This document shows, piece by piece, positions 8,246-18,198 of a stretch of 19,418 bases of DNA (within the stretch, counting starts at the first letter, position 1; each line of letters begins with the position of its first letter). The DNA is taken from the NCBI GenBank assembly GCA_025266875.1, contig JALLLT010000130.1, forward strand, positions 1 to 19,418. Reading direction: 5' to 3'. Origin of the DNA: Fennellomyces sp. T-0311. Taxonomy: Eukaryota > Mucoromycota > Mucoromycetes > Mucorales > Lichtheimiaceae. The notes beneath the pieces are model-generated. The model was not told the origin of the DNA. It ran no database searches and saw only the letters and a program-made list of their open reading frames with translations. The translations under genes and the position numbers were made by a program.

Positions 8246-10240
8246 ATGGACCGCGTTCAAAACATTGCAAGCACGATTGCTACGTTTTCCTTCTATCTGG
8301 AAACTGCTCGAACGACAATGCAGAACACTATAGAGCAAGAGGAGCGATACGAGCGCGACAGAATTGTTGTATCCACAACATGATTATGGCTTATGCTTCA
8401 TTTACCCTTGTTTGCTTATTGACAATGGGTTACTTTAATTTTCCGATCTACAGCCACATCCCTGTCTTGACATGCGTTCAGCGTAATAACCTTGCCTATC
8501 TTAGTGAAACCCACATAACCCTGGTTACCACAGCGGTTCATGTGCCTTACAACCATGTCAATGATCCAACCCCTCGAGAATAAGCTTTTATTATTTAAAG
8601 TGATGATTCAACATACGAAATAAATCAGTTATCACTTGAGTCTCGTCACTTACCTGCCTCTTCTTATTGTTGAATATCACAAGAATGGAGCAGATTGAGG
8701 AAGAGGATGCTGAACTGGCTCGTCTGGCTGATGCCATCATACGAATTCCGATCGATCTCGTTGCAGAATTGATGTTCCAGTCGATGACTAGAATGCGGAT
8801 CGTCAATCGTGACATTTTCTTCGAGATCTATCATTCTTGCCCGGTGTTCATTACTGCAGTACAACGCAGAACACCACGATCACGACCATACAAAGCACAT
8901 CATTAGTGGAGCGTTAGGCATCCTGAATTGAGCGATGATGCTGCTGGCTGTATGCGATTCAAGGCTCATTACCGGATCACGCTAGCTGCTTTTGAACAGT
9001 TAGTTAACGAGCTGTCAAATGACGAGGAGTACGCTAGGAGTGTCACGAAAAATGGCTATCCAGTGCACATCCAAGTTGCAGTAGTCCTTTGGCGGTTCGC
9101 AAACTCGGATTTCGGCTTTCGCTTGATGTGCAAAACCATGGGCATTTCAGACGATTCGATGAACAACTTTACGAACCGCTTTAACAATGCAATGATCCGC
9201 GTGGGCCACCGAGTAATTGCATGGCCAACCAATATTCAACAGACAAGAGAAATCGCTCAAGGCTTTCTCAACAAAGCAACTTCTCGAAGCCCAAGACTGC
9301 CTGATGTAATTGGTGCTATGGATGGTAAACTGGTGGTCATTCAGAAGCCTAGCGACCATGGAGATATGTACGTCGATCGTAAAGGCCATGCATCTCTTTC
9401 GCTATTGGCAGTGTGTGATAGTGACACCCGGTTCCTCTATATAAAAACCGGTGAATCAGGTACTAATGTTACTTATAAAGTATGTACATACTTAATAACA
9501 CTATCTGCAATAAGGACGTGTGCACGATGCTCGTGCCTTTAAGTCCAGCATTCTTTGTCGGAACTTAATCAACCATCCAGAACGAATGTGCATGGGCAAC
9601 ACATATATCATTGCTGGTAACATATAATATTATTATAAAGGTATAGCAGGCTTATGTACAAATGCTACCATACATATCAGATTCTGCTTTTCCTTTGATG
9701 CCGATGGTTATTCCAGGATTCCCGCGCGGACAACGTGATCCAGCCAAAAGGGCATTCAACAAAATGCATTCTAGCACCAGGATGGCAATCGAGCATGCAT
9801 TTGGTGCTTTGACAACGCGCTGGCATACAATGTGGAAGCATCTGTATATGCTCAGCGTAGAAAGGATGACCAAGACTATTTATGCATGTTGTGTGCTGCA
9901 TAATATCTGTCTACACGTTGACGATGTTGAGGAAGTAGCAACACCGGAGGATATTTGACGCTATGATGCATTTGTTGATGGTAATCCACGCAGTGAGCGC
10001 CAAGGCCGAGAAGAGTATAGAAGTGGAGGTGATGTCTCAATTTCACCTTTGACGGCCCATAGGCGCGCCGTTTCTCAACGGACCGATCTCGTTGTCAGAC
10101 GGCAGATGGACAACTTGCAGGAACAGGGACGACGTGTGCGTCAGCGCCTTGTTGCGAGAGTCGTTCACAGTGACACAAGGCCAACACCGAGATACCGTGC
10201 ATCCCGCACATCACAAGTACCTAGATATTCACCATATTAA
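8246..10240 (+). pseudogene. PIF/Harbinger DDE transposase, copy 2, broken by a solo LTR and two stops
   Basis: This is a homologue of the transposase at 393-2149. The proposed coding parts are 8246-8364, 8687-9459, 9515-9616 and 9681-10240. The gap 8365-8686 is a solo LTR plus one target copy; leaving it out keeps one frame. The introns at 9460-9514 and 9617-9680 match the positions and phases of copy 1, and exon 2 is 102 bp in both. The catalytic residues remain: Asp codon 9321-9323 (GAMDG), Asp codon 9526-9528 (GRVHDARAF) and Glu codon 9791-9793 (AIEHAFGAL). Inactivating changes are TAG at 8904-8906, where copy 1 has Trp, and TGA at 9956-9958, where copy 1 has Gly. Both frames stay open around the stops, so decay seems recent. 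Confidence 0.85.
8365..8681 (+). repeat. Solo LTR (317 bp) nested in Harbinger 2
   Basis: It begins TGTTGTATCCACAACATG and ends GAATATCACA, giving the TG...CA termini of an LTR. It is flanked on both sides by AGAAT (8360-8364 and 8682-8686), the 5-bp duplication expected of LTR-element integration. AATAAA occurs near its 3' end (about 8621). No internal coding region is present, so it is a solo LTR left by LTR-LTR recombination. Its sequence differs from the gypsy LTR at 7237-7556; the superfamily is not assigned. Confidence 0.83.
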
Positions 10241-10569
10241 TATTACGGTAATCTATGGAATATGTTAAGACTCACAGAAGGACTAAAGAGGTTATTACTG
10301 TTACATTTACTTTTAGTGAACTCATCTTGTTATCTCCCCATCCGGTCGCTTCATTAACTCCTAACGGCTATTATCCAAGGAAGAATACTGTAGTATATTA
10401 TTATTCAATACTCACTCAAAAACTCTGACGAACTTGATACATTCACAGCAACTGAAATATTCTACCATACTTATAATTTTCACTAGACTACTAGCTAAGT
10501 CCAAGATGCTATCTTCACTACCTGTCTATATACCTAGCATATCACATTACGATAAGGTTTATTGATAGC
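10241..10569. other. Spacer between the convergent genes of Harbinger 2
   Basis: AT-rich with no coding region. TTTATT at 10558-10563, AATAAA on the - strand, lies just beyond the SANT-fragment stop codon, as in copy 1. Nothing else is recognised. Confidence 0.5.
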
Positions 10570-10956
10570 TTAATTGTCATCAGATGTCTGCTCATCTACT
10601 TCATCTACGTAGCCACCAGCAACATGAACCAACGCTTCACCGAGAGCCAAAAGTCGATTAACCGAACGCTGGTTCTCTATATAGCGTCGCTCGATCGCAA
10701 TTCCTTCCAGGCGACGCCGTCGTAGCACCCTCAACTCGTGCTCCTGCAAGTCATGCTTCCTCTTGAGACGATCGTCTGCAAGATCCTCACGCAAACCCGC
10801 GCGCAAAGCATCCATAGCAGACAGGGTCATGCTATGGAACTCATCGTTCGATCGCTCGAGGGTTTGACGAACTCCATCGACATCCAAAACAGCATGACGA
10901 CCATGCCCAATTCCTGGCTGAGCTGAGGCTGTTGTGGGTGCAGGTGGAGGTGCAAT
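10570..10956 (-). pseudogene. C-terminal fragment of the Harbinger SANT-like protein (copy 2)
   Basis: On the - strand about 129 codons match the C-terminal part of the SANT protein at 2547-3863: a short proline-rich linker, the region corresponding to GRGRYSIVDVDSVREN, a charged Arg/Glu helix likely to form a coiled coil, and an acidic tail. The DNA-binding trihelix domain is missing, because homology ends at about 10956 where unrelated sequence starts. The frame runs a little further (to 11007) only by chance. The missing part is not found elsewhere in the window, so this is a deletion or a junction with another insertion. Confidence 0.82.
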
Positions 10957-12046
10957 TTTCTTATATTGCCCCAAAAATAAGAACTGGCTCCCCCCCCAAT
11001 ACCTCAAATTTATTTCAGAGTCAGATGGCTAACGTCATTGCTGGTGTAGTAGGCGCGTAGAAAAAAAAGTAAAAGAGCGTTAAGTCCCTTTGTACCACTA
11101 TTAAAAACAGCTCAAACTTCAGCATTGCAAAATGGCAGCTGCGATTTCGTTGGAAGGTATTAAGCACTACAAGAAAAAAAGCTAAGGAAGCTAGTGTAAC
11201 CGACGAAATAGGTGTAAAAACAGTGAAGGGGCTTATTTTTTTTTATTTTCTAGTGAGCCGGAAGTATTGGCCAACAATCTGTGAAGACGATTCAGCAAGC
11301 ATTGGAACGCAATTTGACGAAACAATCTTAATGGAAGGATCTGTGATCGAGTCAAGTGGATTAGGCTGGACAGAAAGAAAAAGTGTAAGAAAACGCGCGT
11401 TTACTATTTTTCTGTTAAAGTTGGCATAGCCCCGTTGCGAATGGCGAGACATTGTGAAAGACGATTTGTTCACGAATCAAAATACATTGTGCAGCACGAT
11501 TCCCATTCCAAGGCAGCACCTCATTGTGCATGTTCAAAAGACATAAATTGTCTGTGACAGCAAGAATGCACAGACAGGTATAAAGCATAATAGCGCGCCT
11601 TTATGTTTCTGTAGTAAGGCACCACCGGTTTACTAATACTTTCACCTACAATTGCCAATTCCAATAATAGAACATCATGCAATATAAGGTATGTGTGTAC
11701 ATCGCCATCTCGAGGTGAAATCTGCCATTCTGGTGTAAATTCACGCAAGCAGTAGATGGCGTCAAGGTATTTAAGATGGAGAGAGGGTGATTATGAATAA
11801 TATAAAACTGATGAGTATGTTTCTATACCGGCTTATAGCTGTAGATAAGTGAGGTATTAGTAATAAATCTTGCAATGTGCTCCAAAGTTCAGCTGTCAAC
11901 GGAAAAAGTTGTTTAGTTATAATCCAACTTGGGCTATAGAAATTGTTTTACGAAAGCTTGTATCACAGTATTTAATTAACACGCACATATATGTTGCACT
12001 GTACCTTTTTTTTTTACAAACTCCATTTCGACATTGCAATCTCAAA
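10957..12046. other. Unassigned region between Harbinger 2 and the MULE gene
   Basis: There is no gene I can support. A 68-codon + frame (11223-11429) and a 75-codon - frame (11521-11748) exist but match no family I recognise. A poly-C run follows the junction at about 10991. The last 180 bp or so before 12047 should hold the MULE promoter and 5' leader, with a T-rich run at 12004-12015. One end of the MULE should lie in this stretch, but no long inverted repeat shared with the region after 14396 was found by eye. Confidence 0.4.
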
Positions 12047-14396
12047 ATGAGCAACACAACAACGAACAGCACCAGCAGCAATAACAGAAGCCAAGCAGAG
12101 AACCCAATGCTTGTTCCTTTCGATGTGATTCATGGGCGCCCTGTTTCTTGCAGTTTCAATGCATCAATTAGTGAGGACCCTGCATACAAAGGCCATGAAT
12201 TCAAGGAAGTAGTTGAGAGCCAGCCTCAATCTACCAGAGAATGCTGGGTATATAAGGATGCTTATATAGCTGACAAGGCCGCAGGTATGCTGTCCAAGTT
12301 GTGATTGTTCTAGATAATATTAGTTTTGACTTGCTATATACTCGAATAGCCAAAAACAAGAAGAAAGAGAGGCTTGCTGGTCTAACTGCGGATGTAGCCA
12401 ATGCACCGAAGGCTAAAAGGAACAAGCCATCGAAGATGATTTTCTCGGTGCGCTATCTGTGCCATCATAGAAACCGTCCAGAAGTTCAACTTGAAGCTAC
12501 CGAAGATGAACTCTCTGATGATGATTCAGATGATGATGTGGTACGCCGCCCTGTCCAAAAGAAGTCGAAGCAAACTGGATGCATGGCCAAGCTCAACGTC
12601 GTCAGGTACCGAGCTGATCCTGATAAAGTGCATTTCGAATATCAAGGTGTCCATTCTGGTCATACCCCTGGCAGCATCGAAGACGTCCATTTCTTGCCTC
12701 CTTCCAATGAACTAAAGGAGCGCATCCTTGCCGAATTACAAAAGCGGTATAGCGTTCGTGAGGTTCGAACTTACCTGTAGCGCGAAAATAGCCATCTTGG
12801 TCTGAATCGCAGGGATGGATATATCAACACCATGGATGTATATAACATCTTTTACAAGTTCCGACAAGAGCAATGTGCAAAGCATGACGATGATTTCCAA
12901 TCTGTTCGAGAATGGCTTAATGCTTACCGGATGGATGGATATCATGTATGGATCGACAATGACAGTGATGGAGACCTCCTTTCCTGAGACCGGTTTACCT
13001 TTGGCTTTGTTGCTCCTTGGCAAAGAGATTTGCTTCTTGGACGCGGTGGCAACTTCATATGCCTGGATGCCACCCACAATGTTTCCCAGTATCATGATGG
13101 CATATTATATACGATGGTGATTCGCCATCCAAATGCAGGTCGTGGCATTCCAGTATCATACCTTTTGACTGATGATAAGTCATCCACTCCTCTTCTCGGT
13201 TGGTTTCGCTCCCTGGCATCCATTGGATGGAATCCTCAGCGCATTACGATCGATCACGATTACTCTGAAAATAATGCCATTTCTGAAGTATGGCCAGGTT
13301 GTACAATTCAGCATTGTCTGTGGCATGTCATGTGGGCGTGGATGAAACACGTCCAGCTGAAAGTTAGCTCTGGTGAGAGAGCTAAGAAGAATGTTCATGA
13401 ACGCTTGCGCGCCTTGATGTATGAACGTGATCCACACCAGTTCCAGGTTCTTTTGGATGATGCACTTGCATACTTCGATCGCAATCATGGTGACTTCGGC
13501 AACTACTTCCGCCATTATTGGATCAGCGACTTTGAAGGGAAGGCACCTGAACGCTGGGCGTCCTGCTACCAACCACAGATATATACGAATATGCAAACGA
13601 ATAATTATGTCGAAGCTTGGCATAATCAGCTGAAAACGATATATCTGAAGCGTAAGAGAATGCATCGTCTCGATTTGCTGCTTAACGTGTTGACGTCCGA
13701 CATCGCAACCGATATCCAAGGCGAGGTGAAACGACTGATCGTGAACGTTGGCAAGATGGGTGCAAATGAACATGCTCTACGCGCAGAGGAGATCAAGGCA
13801 GACAATGTGAATCGTAACTTGTTGCATACCATGGTCATTGTTTTGTCCAACAGCGAGTATATTGTCACATCCTTCACTGGCAACAACTTCACCTACAATG
13901 TAAATTATTTCCCCTGCATACTTCGTCATAGTTAACTTACATGCTAATTCATATATAGGTCTCTGCTGAAAATGGCCAAATTGTAACTTGTACTTGTCCA
14001 AAGCTTGCACGTACTCTGTTTCCTTGCAAGCACATGTTCTTGGTCGAACAAAGAATGAAGGGGGCTGTCACTGTTCGGCCATCTCAAGAGACACAGCTCA
14101 TGTAGATCCAACAGACAGCAGAATTCACAACGCGTGATGGCCAGCCAGCACAGCCATATGAGCTTGGACCAAAGGATCGCTTGGAAGATGCTGCAAAGAA
14201 GCTGTCAAATAAGACAACTGAGATCAAGCGTCTTGTTGCTCAGTCAACCGTAGGTGATGATCAGGCTGAAGCTGTAGAAGAAATGCTTGAGAAACTTCAT
14301 GCATTAACTCTTGAAGCATCTGCTCTGAAAACCGCTCTAAAAGCATCTCTTTCTCTCGCGCCAAACACAAACTTCCGTCGCCAACGCGATAATTGA
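12047..14396 (+). pseudogene. MULE (Mutator-like) transposase with three in-frame stops
   Basis: This is a cut-and-paste DDE transposase of the Mutator superfamily. Proposed exons are 12047-12284, 12350-13899 and 13959-14396, 742 codons, with GTATGC...TAG and GTAAAT...TAG introns of 65 and 59 bp. After a Ser/Asn-rich start, residues about 110-195 form a CCHH zinc finger of WRKY/GCM1-FLYWCH style (RYLCHH ... GCMAKLNV ... GVHSGH). The core has D319 (CLDATHN), D381 (ITIDHDYSE), the CLWH motif and E501 (NNYVEAWHN). A SWIM finger, C-x-C-x9-C-x-H, starts at C607 in the last exon, and a helical tail follows. Stops are TAG 12778, TGA 12985 and TAG 14103, all in the same frame with no frameshift. The start fits the first ATG of the exon; an upstream in-frame ATG at 11870 gives unconvincing sequence. 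Confidence 0.86.
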
Positions 14397-15404
14397 TCCC
14401 AACCTTTTCTTCTTTATTATATTCTATAGATTTACAAAAATATGTATTAGTATTATATACAAATATTGCCACCCCATTTCGTAACACCACAAAATCACTT
14501 ACAATAACCAGACTACCAACACTGGGTGAAAAGGGAGTAATCACAGAGTTTCAGAAGTAGGAGATTGTTAAAATTTGTGTGGGGGGAACGTGTAAATGGG
14601 CAGAGCCCCCCAAGTTTTGCAGCGACGGATGGCAATTCCGAAGGGAAAAGGGAAAAGTGGTGGGTGATAAAGGTATTTCCGGTATTTTGGACATCGTTTG
14701 TGAGCACATGCAAGGCAGGAAAGATATTTCCGGTGTAATTCGTCAACGGACGACACAAGAAACCCTGATTTAGGCAATGCGTAACAGTAACTTCTCTTGT
14801 AAAACCATAGCAGTGCTTGGCAAAAGTGAAGCAAGCCGTAAGGGAATTCTCACGATAGTTTATTTTTTTGTTGAAGTTAGCTGAGTGGTGAACCGCAAAA
14901 GCAGTGGGCTGATGAACATTCAAAATAAAAAGGGAATTTTAGCAACAGCAGTGAAAAAAAGTATTCGTAATGTCGTTGATTCCTTCATGATGAGGACATG
15001 ATGACCGAGCATTCGTAAAGTTCTTCTTTCAAAAGCAGCCTTGCAACGTTGCACATGGCAATGACCTTTCAATGCCAGGGAATAGAATTATGCTAGATGC
15101 TATTTTTATCAGCATACTTCTGCAGACACAGAATCAAAATAGGAAGTCGAAAGGAATTCCGAAAACGTGATGCTGGATCGTGTCGTGGCCTGTCAACGTG
15201 ATCCATTTGGATTGCCAAGAGACGTGATAGTTTGAAATAACAAGAAAATACGCTGTCAAGGAAGTGATTACGTGTTCAAAGAACGTTTATTTCGGTGGAT
15301 CACATCATACGTGAAAGGCCAAGAAGATATATAAACGCGTCCAAGAAGCATCATTAAAGGCACTTCATTCATACTCTTCAAACCCATCCTTACCTGTTAC
15401 CCCA
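14397..15404. other. Non-coding stretch with repeated motifs, probably the CACTA 5' end region
   Basis: No convincing gene. Near-identical motifs AAAGGTATTTCCGGTAT (from 14669) and AAAGATATTTCCGGTGT (from 14720) lie about 51 bp apart, and TTTCCGGTG recurs at about 17020 on the other side of the transposase fragment. GGAATTCCG occurs at about 15153 and 17061. Such short subterminal repeats are typical of CACTA elements. The 3' end of the MULE must also lie in this stretch. No element terminus (CACTA...TAGTG) could be fixed. Confidence 0.4.
15328..15340 (+). promoter_or_regulatory. TATA box of the Tnp2-type gene, overlapping ACGCGT
   Basis: TATATAAAC at 15328-15336 lies about 70 bp before the ATG at 15405 and runs into ACGCGT at 15335-15340. 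Position and composition fit a core promoter. Confidence 0.5.
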
Positions 15405-16831
15405 ATGTCATCCCAGCAATTGTACTTGTGCATGTGCACATACTGCACCCAATCCAACCCTCGTGGCGCCCTTGTGCGAGATGCAGTCTATCAGGCACAT
15501 CGTGAGCGCGCCAGAGCTGACCGATTGGCCGCAATCATTGGTAAAGTCCACCGTTGTACCATTTTCATGCGTCCAACTGACAGTTAATTAATAGCCCAAC
15601 GTGCTGCTTCGATGGATGCCGCTACTGCAGTTCAAAACGACGTTGCTGATGATGTTAAAGCTGGCGACCATGAAACCGATGATCCGATGGTTGTGGACGG
15701 CGAACGCAGTGCTGATGGTATGTCTCCAAACAATATTAAAAACTAGCTTGCTGATAAAAATTGTATATAGCACCATTGCCACACAAACTGCCAGGCGCAC
15801 CCACTGTGCCGAACCAGCCACCGTTGCCGCAAGAACTATTCCATGAACAGCCAACGGAAGATCAGGAGACCGAGAATGATCCTGCAATGGAGATGGTAAA
15901 TGAGCTGACCGCCTTGATTGGTGATAACGAAGGTTTGTTGAGAGCGCGCACTACATACTTTGAGCAATAGTAAACTAACAAAGATGCTTTAGATGTACCT
16001 GAGCCAAGTCCTCGCTCAAACGTTCTTATTCCACAGCCAATACTTTTTGCGCTCATATTTCTTGTCCTCTTCCAACTACACTACACCTCGGAACGCACCG
16101 CCGCCACCCTGATCAGCTTTGTTGTGATGCTATTTGCCGCTGTACCAGTCCCAGCATTCGACATACCGAGTACTATGCGCACGATCCGTCGCCGTATCAG
16201 ATTCAACGAGTTGACCGACCCGATCGTGCTGTATGTTGCTTGTCCCACATGTCATGCAATCTTCGAATCTGCCACTGCGCCTGCAACCTGCTCGACCATG
16301 CACCTGAATGGCGACGTGTGTGCAACAAGGCTATTCAAGGGATCATCCAACAACTCACCTCGTGCGTCCGGTACACCTGTCAAGCAGTTCGCGTACTATC
16401 CACTGGTTGACAGCTTGCAGAAGCTCTTCAAGCGCGACGGCTTCGAGCAAAAGATCTTGGAGTGGCGGCAGCATCCGTACTTGGGCATTACCAGAACAGA
16501 CATTCACCATGGGGCCATGTGGCGTTCAATCAAAGATGAAAACAACGCAACATTTGTCGACGACCCTCGATCCCTGATGTTGACGCTCAATGTTGATTGG
16601 TTTGCACCCTATGACAGTGGTTACTCTTGCGGCGCGATCTACCTGACGGTGAACAACCTGCCTCGCGCGGAGCGTTATAAGGTAGAGAACGTCATCCTTG
16701 TTGGTGTTATGCCCGGACCAAAGGAGCCAAGCACCTATGAAATGAACAACTACCTTGAGCCCTTGACCAATGAACTTTGTGAGCTCTATACCGGCGTCAC
16801 CATGCAGACCCGCCAAATGCGTAGTACTTGA
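15405..16831 (+). pseudogene. CACTA/EnSpm Tnp2-type transposase, 5' fragment
   Basis: This is the N-terminal part of a Tnp2-family transposase, which excises CACTA elements. Exons are 15405-15540, 15595-15717, 15771-15932 and 15993-16831, giving 419 codons before TGA 16829. All three introns are phase 1. Residues 9-14 show the C-x-C-x2-C of the N-terminal motif (CMCTYC, then NPRGALV). Residues 45-140 are acidic and proline-rich. A zinc-ribbon-like CPTC starts at C224. The Tnp2 core starts around 333 with LTLNVDWFAPY (D342 as likely first catalytic Asp), then GAIYLTVNNLP and VILVGVMPGPKEP. After the stop the same frame continues with VRAALLNVACDT, the next conserved Tnp2 block, then homology ends at about 16870. 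The remaining half of the protein is missing, so the copy is non-autonomous. Confidence 0.83.
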
Positions 16832-16872
16832 GTACGAGCGGCCTTGCTCAATGTTGCGTGTGATACAGGATT

Positions 16873-17608
16873 TTGCGTTTGAAGTCGGACAGTGCCGAAA
16901 TAATCTTTTGTGTACGAGGGTGCGAGTTTTGTGCTACGGGGTGTGGTAACTTGGCGCTGTGGCACGCAGTTCTTTCACTCAACGGTCAAATAATTTTTCA
17001 CATTCTGGGGTCCTTTCAATTTTCCGGTGGTGTCAAATAATTATTCGCGCTCTGACAATCTCGGAATTCCGGTACCGGCGTATACTTTTTTTACCAGATG
17101 AAGAACATCTTTTACGCGACTTGGCCTCTTTGCTATTCGTCACTTGCCCTGCATTATTCACTATGGAAACATAGAATCTTTTGTTCGGTTCACTGAAATT
17201 ATTAGTGATGGGGTAACCATGTTTTTAGCAGTGGGCCTTGTTATTATTCACTTTCGAGCCACATAGTTTTTGGCTATAAGCTATCAATTATTTATACACA
17301 GAAGAGCATAGGTTATTCATGGCACACGGAAGGTTTATTCGCAAATAAGATCCCAAACGTTCGCTAATCGGCATTCGCAATTTTCGCCACGAAGACTAAT
17401 TTATGTTATGTCTTTCAGCATCACGAATTAGTCTGTTGTTTGAGTCGTTCAGAAAGGGGAAGTACGTAACATATAAGTAAATAAAAGTTTATGTTGTGTC
17501 CTATCTTTTCACCACTTAGTACGTTACACTGTCATACCAGGCCGGCATAGGATCCGAAGATGTGGTGTTTAAGTAACTTTACACCGCTTTAACTCAGATA
17601 TCATACTT
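16873..17608. other. Non-coding stretch after the Tnp2 fragment, possible CACTA subterminal region
   Basis: No gene is supported. GTCAAATAATT occurs twice (16985-16995 and 17032-17042), and TTATTC followed by A or G recurs at least five times between 17040 and 17340. A perfect 9-bp inverted repeat, AGACTAATT/AATTAGTCT, lies at 17393-17401 and 17426-17434. These fit an internally deleted CACTA element whose 3' subterminal DNA is joined to its 5' exons. The exact terminus is not identified. Confidence 0.4.
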
Positions 17609-17899
17609 ATGGCGAGAGCAACACTGAATAAACCGAAGAAAATTTCAGCTGCAAGAAAGAGTGCATCGAGAAAGGTTGCTTCTCCAACGCCAAAAGAGCT
17701 GGAAACTGCGGCACAAGGACTGAAATCGTTAACTAAGGATACCAAAAAATTAAGGCAAAACTGGGTCCCAACTGATTATGACATTGGCATTCTAACAGCA
17801 CAATTGGCCCGTCTCCATTTGAAACTATCTGAAAACGAAGGCTCCAATGAATACCAAAGCGATATAAAGAATGCATGTCGGGCCAAACTGAAGGAGTAG
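17609..17899 (+). CDS. Unrecognised small basic protein (96 codons)
   Basis: I do not recognise this ORF. It has a lysine/arginine/serine-rich N-terminus (about residues 1-30) followed by a mostly helical, charged segment, with no membrane segment or signal peptide. The TAG stop is followed in frame by another 44 open codons. It lies between the CACTA-like stretch and the Tc1-like gene, and AATAAA at 18126-18131 could be its polyadenylation signal. It might be a small accessory gene of an adjacent transposon, a remnant of a longer gene, or a chance ORF. Confidence 0.35.
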   Translation: MARATLNKPKKISAARKSASRKVASPTPKELETAAQGLKSLTKDTKKLRQNWVPTDYDIGILTAQLARLHLKLSENEGSNEYQSDIKNACRAKLKE

Positions 17900-18125
17900 A
17901 AGAAAATATGCATGGATGTCAGTGCTTTCAAAGCGCCAATTATTTTGTTGATGATTGCTAACGAAAATGTGCTGTATTGCAAGTGTTTTTATAGAAGCGA
18001 AAAGAAACCGCAATCCAATGAAAAGTAATGGCGATTACTTTTGGGCATTAACATGTTAGCATGGACTAAAGATAAAGCTAATAACACTATATTTTGTGAT
18101 CGTGTTTACGTCTTGTATATCTTGT

Positions 18126-18147
18126 AAATAAACCTATTTTTATAAAT
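18126..18147 (+). promoter_or_regulatory. AATAAA and TATA box ahead of the Tc1-like gene
   Basis: TATAAAT at 18141-18147 is 58 bp upstream of the ATG at 18199, a good position for a TATA box. AATAAA at 18126-18131 may end transcripts arriving from the left. No terminal inverted repeat could be identified between 17900 and 18198, as the other end is outside the window. Confidence 0.45.
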
Positions 18148-18198
18148 GGCGCGGTTTTTCATTTTCTTCCCAAATTTCTTTCTCCTATATCCTCAACT

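Larger units (their letters stand above)
8069..10956 (+). mobile_element. PIF/Harbinger DNA transposon, copy 2 (decayed and truncated)
   Basis: The layout is the same as copy 1: an end sequence of the same type (GGGTGCTCACAAGGTG), a + strand three-exon transposase, and a - strand SANT gene. Protein similarity to copy 1 is high but the DNA is clearly diverged, so this is a separate lineage and not a recent duplicate. The left end is present. The right end is lost: homology stops inside the SANT gene at about 10950-10956. A solo LTR is nested at 8365-8681. The exact right breakpoint is uncertain by about 10 bp. Confidence 0.88.

Noticed and set aside
11223..11429. 68-codon ORF as a Merlin/ISXO2-type transposase remnant
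   Set aside because: A faint resemblance around an FDET motif was not backed by other conserved positions or by the downstream sequence.
11870..12046. Upstream ATG extending the MULE protein by 59 codons
   Set aside because: The added sequence is AT-rich and leader-like; the ATG at 12047 begins the Ser/Asn-rich segment and has a better context.
12756..12780. GGTTCGAAC as a tRNA T-loop
   Set aside because: No acceptor stem or anticodon arm can be formed; it lies within the MULE coding sequence.
13180..13773. 197-codon ORF on the - strand
   Set aside because: It is the antisense shadow of the conserved MULE core; it shows no known motif.
14578..14622. G-run and C-run (GGGGGG ... CCCCCC) as a MULE terminal repeat or structured RNA
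   Set aside because: Only the homopolymer parts pair, and the match to the poly-C run near 10991 is limited to low-complexity bases.
14513..14923. 136-codon ORF on the - strand in a non-coding stretch
   Set aside because: Composition looks random, there is no recognisable motif or promoter, and overlapping frames of similar length exist.
17191..17207. CACT...AGTG as a CACTA element terminus
   Set aside because: The two are only 8 bp apart and no matching opposite end or 3-bp duplication was found.
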